A stretch of DNA of 64,000 nucleotides from Kitasatospora azatica KCTC 9699 (GTDB lineage Bacteria > Actinomycetota > Actinomycetes > Streptomycetales > Streptomycetaceae), in NCBI RefSeq assembly GCF_000744785.1, contig NZ_JQMO01000002.1, positions 434,001 to 498,000 on the forward strand, written 5' to 3'. Made by a program: the position numbers and the translations under genes. How positions within the stretch are numbered: position 1 is the stretch's first letter; each line of letters opens with the position of its first letter. A model generated the notes under the pieces. That model had not been told where the DNA came from. It worked only from the letters and a program-made list of their open reading frames with translations, and ran no database searches. Shown one piece after another: positions 52,792-60,503 of the stretch.

Positions 52792-53913
52792 TCAGGGAAG
52801 CCGGCGGGCGAGCTCGGCGCCGGTCTCCTGGAGCAGGCGTCGGGTCTCGGCCATCGCGGTCGCGGGGCTCCCGGCCCGTTCGGCGAGGGAGTGTGCGGCG
52901 ACGATGCCGTGGGCGGCCAGCTCGGCCAGCGGGACCTCCAGGCGCCCGGCGACGGCGGCGACCGGCACCCCCGCGCGGCGAGCCCGGTCGGCGACACCGA
53001 TCGGCGCCTTGCCGCGCAGGCTCTGGGCGTCCAGGCAGCCTTCGCCCACGACGACGAGGCTCGCCCCGGCCAGCGCGGCGTCCAGGCCGAGTTCGGCCAG
53101 CAGGACCTCGACGCCCGGTTCCCGGCGCGCGCCCAGGACCAGGGCGGCGAACCCGGCCCCGCCCGCGGCTCCGGCTCCCGGTCGGTCGGACAGGTCGAGG
53201 CCCAGCTCCTTCGCCATGGCCCGGGCGTACCGGCTGAGCGCTGCTTCCAGCAGCGCGACCTGCTCGGCGTCGGCCCCCTTCTGGGGTCCGAAGACGATGG
53301 CCGCGCCGTCCGGTCCGAGCATCGGGTTGTCGACGTCGGAGGCCAGGACGAGCCGGGTGTCGCGGAGTCGGGGGTCGAGGCCGGTCAGGTCGACGGTCTC
53401 CGCTTCGGCCAGGGCCGCACCGCCGGGCGGGAGTTCGGCGCCCCGGGCGTCCAGGATGCGGGCGCCGAGCGCCTGCAGCAGGCCGGCCCCGCCGTCGGTG
53501 GTGGCGCTGCCGCCGACCGCGAGGACGATCTCCCGGCAGTCCAGGTCCATCGCGGCGGCCAGCAGTTCGCCGGTACCACGGGTGGACGCGGTCAGCGGTG
53601 CGCGCCGGTCCGCCGGCAGCAGGTGCAGTCCGGAGGCCTGGGCCAGCTCGACGACGGCGCGGTCGCCACGCACGGCCAGTTGTGCGGTGACCGGCTCACC
53701 GGTCGGGCCGCTCACCCGGACCGGCACGGCGTGGTACCCGGCCGCGAGGAACGCCGCCACCGTCCCCTCGCCGCCGTCGGCGACCGGCGCCTCCCGGACC
53801 CGCAGGTCGGGTGCGGCCTGCCGGATGCCCTCGGCCAGCCAGCGGCAGGCCTCCACGGCCGTGGCGGAGCCGCGGAACTTGTCCAGGCAGAGCAGGATCT
53901 GAGCGTGCGTCAT
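52792..53913 (-). CDS. Glycerate kinase (GarK/GlxK family)
   Basis: 373-aa glycerate 2-kinase-type protein. Family marks are DKFRGSATAVEACRWLAEGI near the N-terminus, PVADGGEGT, VGGSATTDGGAGLLQALGA and GAGAAGGAGFAALVLGA. It phosphorylates D-glycerate to 2-phosphoglycerate, which enters glycolysis. Its ATG overlaps the larA stop (ATGA). The direct coupling of a nickel-pincer racemase with glycerate kinase suggests that LarA may feed it by changing the C2 configuration of glycerate; this is inference. Confidence 0.9.
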   Translation of the reverse strand: MTHAQILLCLDKFRGSATAVEACRWLAEGIRQAAPDLRVREAPVADGGEGTVAAFLAAGYHAVPVRVSGPTGEPVTAQLAVRGDRAVVELAQASGLHLLPADRRAPLTASTRGTGELLAAAMDLDCREIVLAVGGSATTDGGAGLLQALGARILDARGAELPPGGAALAEAETVDLTGLDPRLRDTRLVLASDVDNPMLGPDGAAIVFGPQKGADAEQVALLEAALSRYARAMAKELGLDLSDRPGAGAAGGAGFAALVLGARREPGVEVLLAELGLDAALAGASLVVVGEGCLDAQSLRGKAPIGVADRARRAGVPVAAVAGRLEVPLAELAAHGIVAAHSLAERAGSPATAMAETRRLLQETGAELARRLP

Positions 53914-55199
53914 ATCAGGGTGTCCTGGTCCTGCCGCAGGTACGGGATGGTCATGGGCCCTTCCGGCAGGACGCAGACCCGGGCCTGCGGACCGGCGGCG
54001 GCGAGCGCCTCGGCCACGGTGGCCGAGATGTCGGCGGTCTGCTCGAGGTGCGCGGTGGCCAGGTCGGCGTCGCTGAGGTGGGAGGTGTGCATCACCACTC
54101 GGCAGGAGGACTGGATCCGGGCCTGGACCTGCACCTGCCACTGGTCGGGCACGGTGCGCGGCCGCGCGCTGATGTCGGCCAGCAGGGCCTGGGGGGAGGG
54201 CGCCGAGGCGAGCACCTCGCGGTACGAGCCGTGGTCGGGGAACCCGTCGCGGCACTCGGCCGCGCAGATGATCAGCCCGCCGGGCCGGACCACCGTGTGG
54301 GCGGCCGACATGCCCTTGACCGACTGGTAGAGGTTCTGGTCCAGCGGGTGGCCGGCGTTGGTGGTGATCACCACCTCGAAGCGGCGCTCGACCGGGCGCA
54401 TGGCGATCCGCCGGGCAGCCGCTGTGGCGGCCGCGTGCATGGGCAGCAGATCGCCGCCGAAGGCCTCGACGATGCGCTGCTCGCGGTTGAGCACCACGTC
54501 CAGGGAGAAGGTGACGCCGGTGCCCGCGGCGATGGCGCGGACGTCGTCGTGGACGGGGTTGCCGTGGATGACGCCCCAGGTCGCCCGCGAGTCGCCGATC
54601 CGCTTGGCGTCGTGCAGGACGAGCACGGTGTCCAGCCCCGCCAGGCCCGGAGCCACCAGCTTGGGGCCGCCGGAGAAGCCGGCGAAGAAGTGCGGCTCGA
54701 CGAATCCGGTGGTGATCTTGACGTCGGCGTCGACCCACTGGCTGTTGAGCCAGACCGGCACGTCGTCGCCGAAGCGGCCCAGCCAGGTGAGCTGTGCGGC
54801 GTCGCGGGCGTCGTGGTTGACGATCCGGATCCGGTCGACCACCTCGTCGCCGAACATCCGGCGCAGCTCCTGCGGGTCGTTCCCGCGGTGGGTGCCGGTG
54901 GCGACCAGGATCACCACGTCCTCGTCCCGGACGATCCCCTCCAGCTCGGCGAGGACGGCCGGGATCATCAGGTGGCGCGGCTGCGGCCGGGTGCCGTCGC
55001 AGGCCGAGATGGCCACGGTCTGCCCCGGCCGGACCCGCTCGCGCAGCGGCGGCCCGGCGACCGGGTGGCGCAGCGCCGCCCGGAGCACGGCCATTTCGTC
55101 GGCGGCGCCGGCGTGGTGGAGCGGTTCCACCACGGTGGTGACGGCGGGATCGAGATCGATGTCGAGCCCGGTCTCACCGTAGGCGAGGCGGATCTTCAT
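53910..55199 (-). CDS. larA: LarA-family nickel-pincer 2-hydroxyacid racemase/epimerase
   Basis: 429-aa LarA homologue. All key positions of L. plantarum LarA are kept with a constant offset of four: Asp68 and Arg71 (CDGTRP), His104 (GTHRG), His170 (EPHFFAG), Lys180 (SGGPKLVAPG, the lysine that binds the pincer) and His196 (VLHDAK). The enzyme should therefore carry the nickel cofactor made by LarB, LarC and LarE in the same operon. Family members racemise lactate, malate, glycerate-size acids or epimerise sugar acids such as gluconate. Coupling to a sugar lactonase (overlap ATGA) and glycerate kinase (overlap ATGA) favours a sugar acid or glycerate over free lactate. Confidence 0.92.
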   Translation of the reverse strand: MKIRLAYGETGLDIDLDPAVTTVVEPLHHAGAADEMAVLRAALRHPVAGPPLRERVRPGQTVAISACDGTRPQPRHLMIPAVLAELEGIVRDEDVVILVATGTHRGNDPQELRRMFGDEVVDRIRIVNHDARDAAQLTWLGRFGDDVPVWLNSQWVDADVKITTGFVEPHFFAGFSGGPKLVAPGLAGLDTVLVLHDAKRIGDSRATWGVIHGNPVHDDVRAIAAGTGVTFSLDVVLNREQRIVEAFGGDLLPMHAAATAAARRIAMRPVERRFEVVITTNAGHPLDQNLYQSVKGMSAAHTVVRPGGLIICAAECRDGFPDHGSYREVLASAPSPQALLADISARPRTVPDQWQVQVQARIQSSCRVVMHTSHLSDADLATAHLEQTADISATVAEALAAAGPQARVCVLPEGPMTIPYLRQDQDTLI

Positions 55200-56059
55200 G
55201 CCGGCTTCTCCCCCGCTGCGGAGAGTCCGTAGACCCGGGCAGCCGTGCCGCCGAAGATCAACGCGCGCTCGTTCGGTTCCAGGTCCTCGGTCAACTCATC
55301 CACTGCATCCACCACTTGTTCATAGGAGGCGGCCAGCAGGCAGACCGGCCAGTCGGAGCCGAACATCAGGCGCTCGGGCCCGAAGGCGTCCAGCGCGGCC
55401 TCGGCGTACGGTCGCAGGTCGGCCACGGTCCAACCCTGCGGATCGGCTTCCGTCACCATGCCGGAGAGCTTGCAGGAGACGTTGGGCTCGCGGGCCAGCT
55501 CACGCAGCAGAGCGGCCCAGGGCTCCAGCTCGCCGCCGGCGATCGGCGGCTTCGAGAGGTGGTCCAGCACGAACGGCACCTCCGGCAGCGCCCGCACGGT
55601 CTCGATGGCGGCGGGGAGTTGGTGCGGCAGGGTGAGCAGGTCGTAGCAGAGACCGGCCGCGCCGACCTCGCCCAGCCCGCGCCGCACGTCGGGGCGGGCC
55701 AGCCAGGCCGGGTCGGCCTCGCCCTGCACCAGGTGCCGCATGCCGACCAGCAACTCGCCGCCCGGCCCCTGCCGCAGCTCGGCGAGGGTGTCGGCGACGT
55801 CCGGCGCGGTGAGGTCCAGCCAGCCGACGACACCCGCGACCAGGTCTTCGGCGGCGGCCAGCGCGAGGAACTCCCGGGTCTCCGTCAGGTCGGGCAGCAC
55901 TTGCACCAGCACCGTGCGCTGGATGTCCGCCGCCTGGGCGACGGGTGCCAGCTCGGCCAGTCCGAAGCCGCGCCGGATGGCCGCCAACTCCGGCGCGTCG
56001 AGCCACGGCTGCGGGCGTCTGGCCAGGTCCCAGACATGGTGGTGCGCGTCAATTCTCAC
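55196..56059 (-). CDS. Amidohydrolase-family lactonase (L-fuconolactonase candidate 2)
   Basis: 287-aa COG3618 lactonase, clearly related to the one at 34579-35481: DAHHHVWD, a central HLVQGEADPAWLARPDVRRGL, and MFGSDWPVCLL. It would hydrolyse a sugar lactone to the aldonate, a 2-hydroxy acid that could then be the LarA substrate. A GTG at 56059, with GAGGAG inside the end of the regulator gene, is the start. Its stop overlaps larA by ATGA. Confidence 0.85.
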   Translation of the reverse strand: MRIDAHHHVWDLARRPQPWLDAPELAAIRRGFGLAELAPVAQAADIQRTVLVQVLPDLTETREFLALAAAEDLVAGVVGWLDLTAPDVADTLAELRQGPGGELLVGMRHLVQGEADPAWLARPDVRRGLGEVGAAGLCYDLLTLPHQLPAAIETVRALPEVPFVLDHLSKPPIAGGELEPWAALLRELAREPNVSCKLSGMVTEADPQGWTVADLRPYAEAALDAFGPERLMFGSDWPVCLLAASYEQVVDAVDELTEDLEPNERALIFGGTAARVYGLSAAGEKPA

Positions 56060-56065
56060 GCGCGA

Positions 56066-56809
56066 TCACTCCTCGGTCGACGGAGCCGGCTCCGCGGGTT
56101 CGGACGGGCCGGCGGGACTGCGGTGCCCCCGCTCGGGCAGGTGCTCGCGCAGCCAGCGCTCGGTGGTGTTGACGTGCATCAGCGCGGCGGCCTGGGCGAG
56201 AGCGGCGTCCCGGGCGACCAGCGCCTGGTGGATCGCCTCGTGCTCGGTGATCGTCCGGTCGGCCGTGTCGGCGTCGACCAGGCCGCGCCAGACCCGGGCA
56301 CGCAGGGTGCGCCCCGAGATGTGCTCCAGCAGCGTGGCCAAGGTCTCGTTGTGGGTGGCGCGGATCACCGCCCGGTGAAAGGCGGCGTCGTGCTGGTTCA
56401 GCAGCTCGACGTCGTCGCGCGCCTCCCGCATGGCCGACAGGTGGCCGGAGACCTCGGCGAGCTCCTCATCGGTGATCCGGGTCGCGGCCAGAGCCGTGGC
56501 CACCGGCTCGAAGAGTCGGCGCGCCTCCATCAGCTCGAGGACGGTGTCGCCCTGCAGCAGTTCCACCGCGCCGCCGAGGCCCTCCAGCAGCAGGGCCGGC
56601 TCCAGGCTGGTCACGTAGGTGCCGTCACCGCGCCGGATCTCCAGCACCCGCGCCACGACCAGCGCCTTGACCGCCTCGCGCATCAGGTTCCGGGAGAGCC
56701 CCAGCGAAGCGGCGAGCTGGTGTTCGGGGGGCAGCTTGGATCCAGGCACCAGCTCACCGTCCCGGATCAGCTGGCGGATGCGGGTGATGGCCCGGTCGGT
56801 CAGTGACAC
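56066..56809 (-). CDS. GntR/FadR-family regulator of the Lar-fucosidase operon
   Basis: 247-aa FadR-type regulator. Winged helix about residues 10-70 (LPPEHQLAASLGLSRNLMREAVKAL), FCD domain about 85-220 with NQHDAAFHRAVIRATHNE and TEHEAIHQALVARD. The C-terminal 20 residues are Pro/Ser/Glu-rich. It is the first gene of the lactonase-larA-glycerate kinase-larBCE-GH95 operon, with only 6 bp to the lactonase. Several copies of the palindrome TGATnCATCnGATGnATCA lie in its promoter and upstream of the other fucosidase genes, so it is the best candidate for the regulator of the whole regulon. The effector is probably a sugar acid or lactone. Confidence 0.88.
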   Translation of the reverse strand: MSLTDRAITRIRQLIRDGELVPGSKLPPEHQLAASLGLSRNLMREAVKALVVARVLEIRRGDGTYVTSLEPALLLEGLGGAVELLQGDTVLELMEARRLFEPVATALAATRITDEELAEVSGHLSAMREARDDVELLNQHDAAFHRAVIRATHNETLATLLEHISGRTLRARVWRGLVDADTADRTITEHEAIHQALVARDAALAQAAALMHVNTTERWLREHLPERGHRSPAGPSEPAEPAPSTEE

Positions 56810-56822
56810 GGCGCCAACTTAA

Positions 56823-56981
56823 CAGGTGATCCGATGTCTGAGAAGACATAGGATGAATCGCGACGGCATTGCATCACGATGAATCACCGAAATGCCCTGA
56901 CAAACGGTGTCTTTGAAAACCATTCGTAGTACCACCTAGACTCCGGACGCTGATGCCTAGTTAGATCCATCCTATGTATCA
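56823..56981. promoter_or_regulatory. Divergent promoter region with repeated operator palindromes
   Basis: On the plus strand TTGAAA (56913-56918) and TAGACT (56937-56942), 18 bp apart, form the promoter of the SDR-GH151 operon. The strongest operator, AGATCCATC-C-TATGTATCA (56963-56981), lies just after it. Further copies or half-sites face the GntR gene: GATGTCTGA (56833-56841), GATGAATCG (56852-56860) and GATGAATCA (56878-56886). Confidence 0.65.
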
Positions 56982-57000
56982 GCGGCGAAGAGAACTGGTC

Positions 57001-57657
57001 ATGGGCGAGCCCGAGTTCGCCGGCCTGACTGCGGTCGTCACCGGAGGGGCCACCGGCATCGGGCTCGCCACCGCCCGACTGCTGGCCGACAGCGGCGCCC
57101 GGGTCGCCTGCCTGGACCTGGACCCGCGGGACGTCCCGGAACCGCTCGTCAGGGCCTACGTCGACATCGCCGACGAGCACTCCGTCCGCGCGGGCCTGGC
57201 CTGGGCCGCCGAGCTGCTGGGCGGCATCGACATCCTCGTCAACAGCGCCGGCATCGGCGTGCCGGGCGTCGAGGACCTCCCGGACCACGAGTGGCACCGA
57301 GCGCTGGAGATCAACGTCCTGGGAGTGGCCAGGACGACCCGGGCGGCACTGCCGTACCTGCGCCGCTCGAGCGCCCCGGCGATCGTCAACGCCTGCTGGA
57401 CCGCAGCCACCACGGGTCCGGCCCCCGTCCTGTCCCTGGCCTCCGAGACCGTGCTGTCGATGACCCGCGCCACGGCCGCCGACCTGGTCGACGACGGCGT
57501 CCGGGTCACCTGCGTCAACCCCGACGCCCTGGTCACCCCCGAGGAAGTGGCCGCCGCCATCGCCTACCTGGCCAGCCCGCTCTCCGCTGCCACCACCGGT
57601 ACCGAGCTCGCCGTCAACGGCGGGACGAGCGGACCTCAGCCCCGCCCCGGTACCTGA
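57001..57657 (+). CDS. Degenerate SDR-fold protein lacking catalytic residues
   Basis: 218-aa paralogue of the SDR at 28422-29186. The cofactor motif TGGATGIG and the LVNSAG segment are kept, but the catalytic set is lost: Ser becomes Trp133, Tyr becomes Ser145 and Lys becomes Glu149 (SLASE in place of YAASK). About 32 residues of the substrate loop after CVNP are missing. The frame is intact with normal third-base bias, so it is either a pseudoenzyme that still binds nucleotide or a recently inactivated gene. ATG 57001 is preferred to 56974, which lies inside the operator. It precedes GH151 by 44 bp. Confidence 0.75.
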   Translation: MGEPEFAGLTAVVTGGATGIGLATARLLADSGARVACLDLDPRDVPEPLVRAYVDIADEHSVRAGLAWAAELLGGIDILVNSAGIGVPGVEDLPDHEWHRALEINVLGVARTTRAALPYLRRSSAPAIVNACWTAATTGPAPVLSLASETVLSMTRATAADLVDDGVRVTCVNPDALVTPEEVAAAIAYLASPLSAATTGTELAVNGGTSGPQPRPGT

Positions 57658-57701
57658 CACCACCCGTCCCCCGACGCCCACCCTGCTCGCGAGGTGAACC
57701 C

Positions 57702-59699
57702 ATGCCGCAGCACAATCCGCCGCACCCGTCCCGCTTCCCCCGGCGCACCGTACACCTGGACTTCCACACCGGCCCGCAGATCCCCGGGGTCGGCGAGGAC
57801 TTCGACCCGACCGCCTTCGCGCAGACCTTCCGCGACGCCCACGTGGACAGCGTGACCGTCTTCGCCAAGTGCCACCACGGCCGCCTCTACTACGACACCG
57901 CCCGGCCGGAGCGCCACCCCGGCCTGGCCCCGGACCTCGACCTGCTGGCCGAGCAGATCGACGCCCTGCACTCCGTGGGCATCCGCGCACCCATCTACCT
58001 GTCCCTGCAGGTCGACGAGTACGCCGCCCGGGAGCACCCCGAGTGGATCGCGGTCGGCGAGGACCTCAAGCTCGCCCGCTGGTCCGCCTCGGCCTTCGAC
58101 CCGGCCTGGCACACGATGGACCTGTCCAGCCCCTACGCCGACTACTTCGCCGACCAGTTGGACGAGGTGCTGCGCCGCTTCTCCCCCGTCGACGGCATCT
58201 TCATCGACATGTGCTGGGACCAGCCGAGCGCGAGCCGCTGGGCGATCGACGGCATGCGCCGCGAGGGCCTGGACCCCGCCGACGCCGACCATCGGAACCG
58301 CTACGCCACCCTGGTGGCCCGGCGCTACATGGCCCGCTACTCCGCGATGGTGGAGAAGGCGCTGCCACCGGACGCCGTCCAGGGCGTCTGGTACAACAGC
58401 CGTCCCAAGACGGGGCTGTCCGAGGAGCGGCAGTACGTGCGCCACGTCGAGATCGAGGGGCTGCCCACCGGCGGCTGGGGCTACGCGTTCCTGCCCTACG
58501 TGGCCCGCTTCGTCCGCCCGCTGGGGCTGCCGACGCTCAGTCACACCGGGCGGTTCCACGAGAGCTGGGGGGACAACGCCGCGCTCAAGCCGCGCGCCGC
58601 GCTGCTCTACGAGTGCGCCCAGATGCTGAGCCAGGGTCTGACCCGAGGCGTGGGCGACGTGCTGCACCCGCGCGGTGCGCCGTCCCCGGCGGTGTACGAG
58701 CTCATCGGGTCCGTGTACGGGCACATCGCGAAGTGCGAGCCGTTCGTCGACGGCGGCCGGATCGTCAGCGAGGTCGCGGTGATCGCCGACCCGGCGCTCG
58801 GCGACAACCCCGGCGCGAGCAACATCGGCGCGGTGCGGGCACTGCAGCAGCTGCGGGTGCAGTTCGACGTGGTCCCGCCCACCTCGGAGCTGTCCCCGTA
58901 CCGGGTCGTCGTGGTACCGGAGGCGGTCACGGTGGACGACGCCCTCGCCGAGCACCTGCAGCGCTACCGGGAGGCCGGCGGAGCCGTGCTGCTGATCGGA
59001 CCGGCCCTGCTGCGGGGCGGCACCGAGCCGGCCCTGCCCGACCTCCCGGTCCAGGAGCTGGCCCCGGCGCCCGCGGGCGAGTCCTTCCTCGCCTGCACCG
59101 GCGTGGCCGGGGTCCCGGAGGACTTCCCCGTGATCAGCTACGGCTCCCGGCTGACCGCCCGGGCCCTCCCGGGCGCCGAGGTCCTGGCCCGGGTGGTGGC
59201 GCCGTACTTCCCGCGCAGCTGGGACCGGTTCTGCGGGCACTCCTACACCCCGCCCGCCGACCTGACCGACGAGGTGGCCGTCGCGGTCGGCGACTCGGTG
59301 GCCGTGATCACCGTGCCGCTGCTGGAGGCGTTCCACGAGCACGGCCTGGAGGCCTACCGTCAGCTGCTCGGCGCCGCACTGGACCGGCTGCTGCCGGCCC
59401 CGCTGCTGCGGGCCGGCGGGCCGCTGCACCTGGAGACCTCCGTGGTGCGCACCGCCACGGGCACCGTGGTGCACCTGATCAGCTTCGTCCCGGCCCGGGA
59501 GACCCCGACCCTGGACCTGGTGCACGACCCGTTCCCGCTGGTCGACGTCCCCGTCTCGCTGCGGCTCGACACCGCACCGCGTTCGGTCCGGCTGGAGCCT
59601 GCGGGCGAGGAGCTCTCCTGGGAGCACGACGGCCAGTACCTGCACGTGCGGGTGACCGTCCTGGAGGGGCACGCGATGCTCGTGGTCGAGCACGACTGA
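57702..59699 (+). CDS. GH151-like alpha-L-fucosidase
   Basis: 665-aa intracellular enzyme (no signal peptide). The N-terminal TIM barrel contains VTVFAKCHHGRLYYDT and IFIDMCWDQPS, which match the GHL6/GH151 family, where alpha-L-fucosidase activity has been reported. A middle flavodoxin-like/GH42 trimerisation-type domain (about 370-540; YRVVVVPEAVTVDD) and a C-terminal beta-sandwich follow. GAGGTGA precedes the ATG at 57702. It is co-transcribed with the degenerate SDR and divergent from the GntR-lar operon, with shared operator sites between them. GH42-like beta-galactosidase is a weaker alternative. Confidence 0.78.
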   Translation: MPQHNPPHPSRFPRRTVHLDFHTGPQIPGVGEDFDPTAFAQTFRDAHVDSVTVFAKCHHGRLYYDTARPERHPGLAPDLDLLAEQIDALHSVGIRAPIYLSLQVDEYAAREHPEWIAVGEDLKLARWSASAFDPAWHTMDLSSPYADYFADQLDEVLRRFSPVDGIFIDMCWDQPSASRWAIDGMRREGLDPADADHRNRYATLVARRYMARYSAMVEKALPPDAVQGVWYNSRPKTGLSEERQYVRHVEIEGLPTGGWGYAFLPYVARFVRPLGLPTLSHTGRFHESWGDNAALKPRAALLYECAQMLSQGLTRGVGDVLHPRGAPSPAVYELIGSVYGHIAKCEPFVDGGRIVSEVAVIADPALGDNPGASNIGAVRALQQLRVQFDVVPPTSELSPYRVVVVPEAVTVDDALAEHLQRYREAGGAVLLIGPALLRGGTEPALPDLPVQELAPAPAGESFLACTGVAGVPEDFPVISYGSRLTARALPGAEVLARVVAPYFPRSWDRFCGHSYTPPADLTDEVAVAVGDSVAVITVPLLEAFHEHGLEAYRQLLGAALDRLLPAPLLRAGGPLHLETSVVRTATGTVVHLISFVPARETPTLDLVHDPFPLVDVPVSLRLDTAPRSVRLEPAGEELSWEHDGQYLHVRVTVLEGHAMLVVEHD

Positions 59700-60123
59700 C
59701 CGCCTGGGCCTGACGGGTGGTGGCGCTGGTGTCGACCAGGCCCTTGGAGGTGCCGTCGAGGCCTGGTTGAAGGTGATGTTCGTGCCCTTGTTGAGGTAGT
59801 ACGTGGTGTCGGCGTAGTTGTCATGGATGTCGATGTCGTGGATGGTCGGCGTCCACATGCCGATCCAGGCGCCGCTGCCGCCGCGGGCGACGTTGTTGTA
59901 GGTGTTCCAGTACGAACTGCCCTCGTCCTGGTACAGCTGGTTATTGGTGTTGTTGACGACATCGGTGAAGTTGCCCGCGAACACCGACGTGGTCGAACCG
60001 TCACCGTTGCCCTGGCCTCCGTTGGTGTAGATGGGGCCGCCGTCGTGGATGAAGCTGCCGGTGATCGTGGAGTTCTGGGTGCCGTCGGCGAGGTCGATGC
60101 CGGTTGCGACGAAACAGCGACAT
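59700..60123 (-). pseudogene. Right-handed beta-helix glycosidase remnant
   Basis: An AAGGAG ribosome site and ATG at 60123 begin MSLFRR, which looks like the start of a signal peptide. Within about 15 bases the coding frame shifts to a beta-helix segment (TGIDLADGTQNSTITG, HDGGPIYTNGGQGNGDG, TTYYLNKGTNITFNQ; about 60110-59765). It shifts again to DGTSKGLVDTSATTRQAQAV and runs into the GH151 stop. Two frame breaks and the missing N-terminal half show a gene reduced by deletion. The original was a secreted beta-helix enzyme like the one at 21489. Confidence 0.75.
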
Positions 60124-60222
60124 TGATGCTCCTTGGGGAATGACCAGGACACCGGCGGACGCGGACCCGGCCGTCATGAGGACGGTGACGGCCCGCTCGC
60201 CATGACACTGTCCACAGGTGGG

Positions 60223-60314
60223 GAGGTGACCCGATGAATCCTTGGCTGCCGATCGTGTCCGCGAACCAGGAGGCCCAGGCGCGTCTTTTTACACGCAATT
60301 CATCGGATGTATCA
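60223..60314 (-). promoter_or_regulatory. Operator copies upstream of the beta-helix pseudogene
   Basis: CAATTCATC-G-GATGTATCA (60296-60314) is one of the best copies of the shared palindrome, and GATGAATCC (60233-60241) is a half-site. They lie upstream of the broken beta-helix gene. The rest of the 380-bp gap (60124-60503) holds only the hairpin at 60405-60440. Confidence 0.55.
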
Positions 60315-60404
60315 CACTGCAGGGAAAGTACAGTGCTACCCCGCCCCGGGCAATAGGCCAGAGCCCGGGACCTTGTCGTGCCCCTCGGTGGTCTCATACG
60401 AAGG

Positions 60405-60440
60405 GGGTGCCCGCCGGGTGGTGGCCCGACGGACACCCCG
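60405..60440 (-). terminator. Hairpin terminator downstream of GH35
   Basis: The 15-base arms 60405-60419 and 60426-60440 pair with only two wobble positions around a 6-base loop. It lies 64 bp after the GH35 stop on the minus strand. Confidence 0.65.
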
Positions 60441-60503
60441 TGGTTGCCGGGTCGCCCGCTGTCAGTGCGTCAGGAGAGGTTCCGCTGCCGGGCGGTACCG
60501 GTA

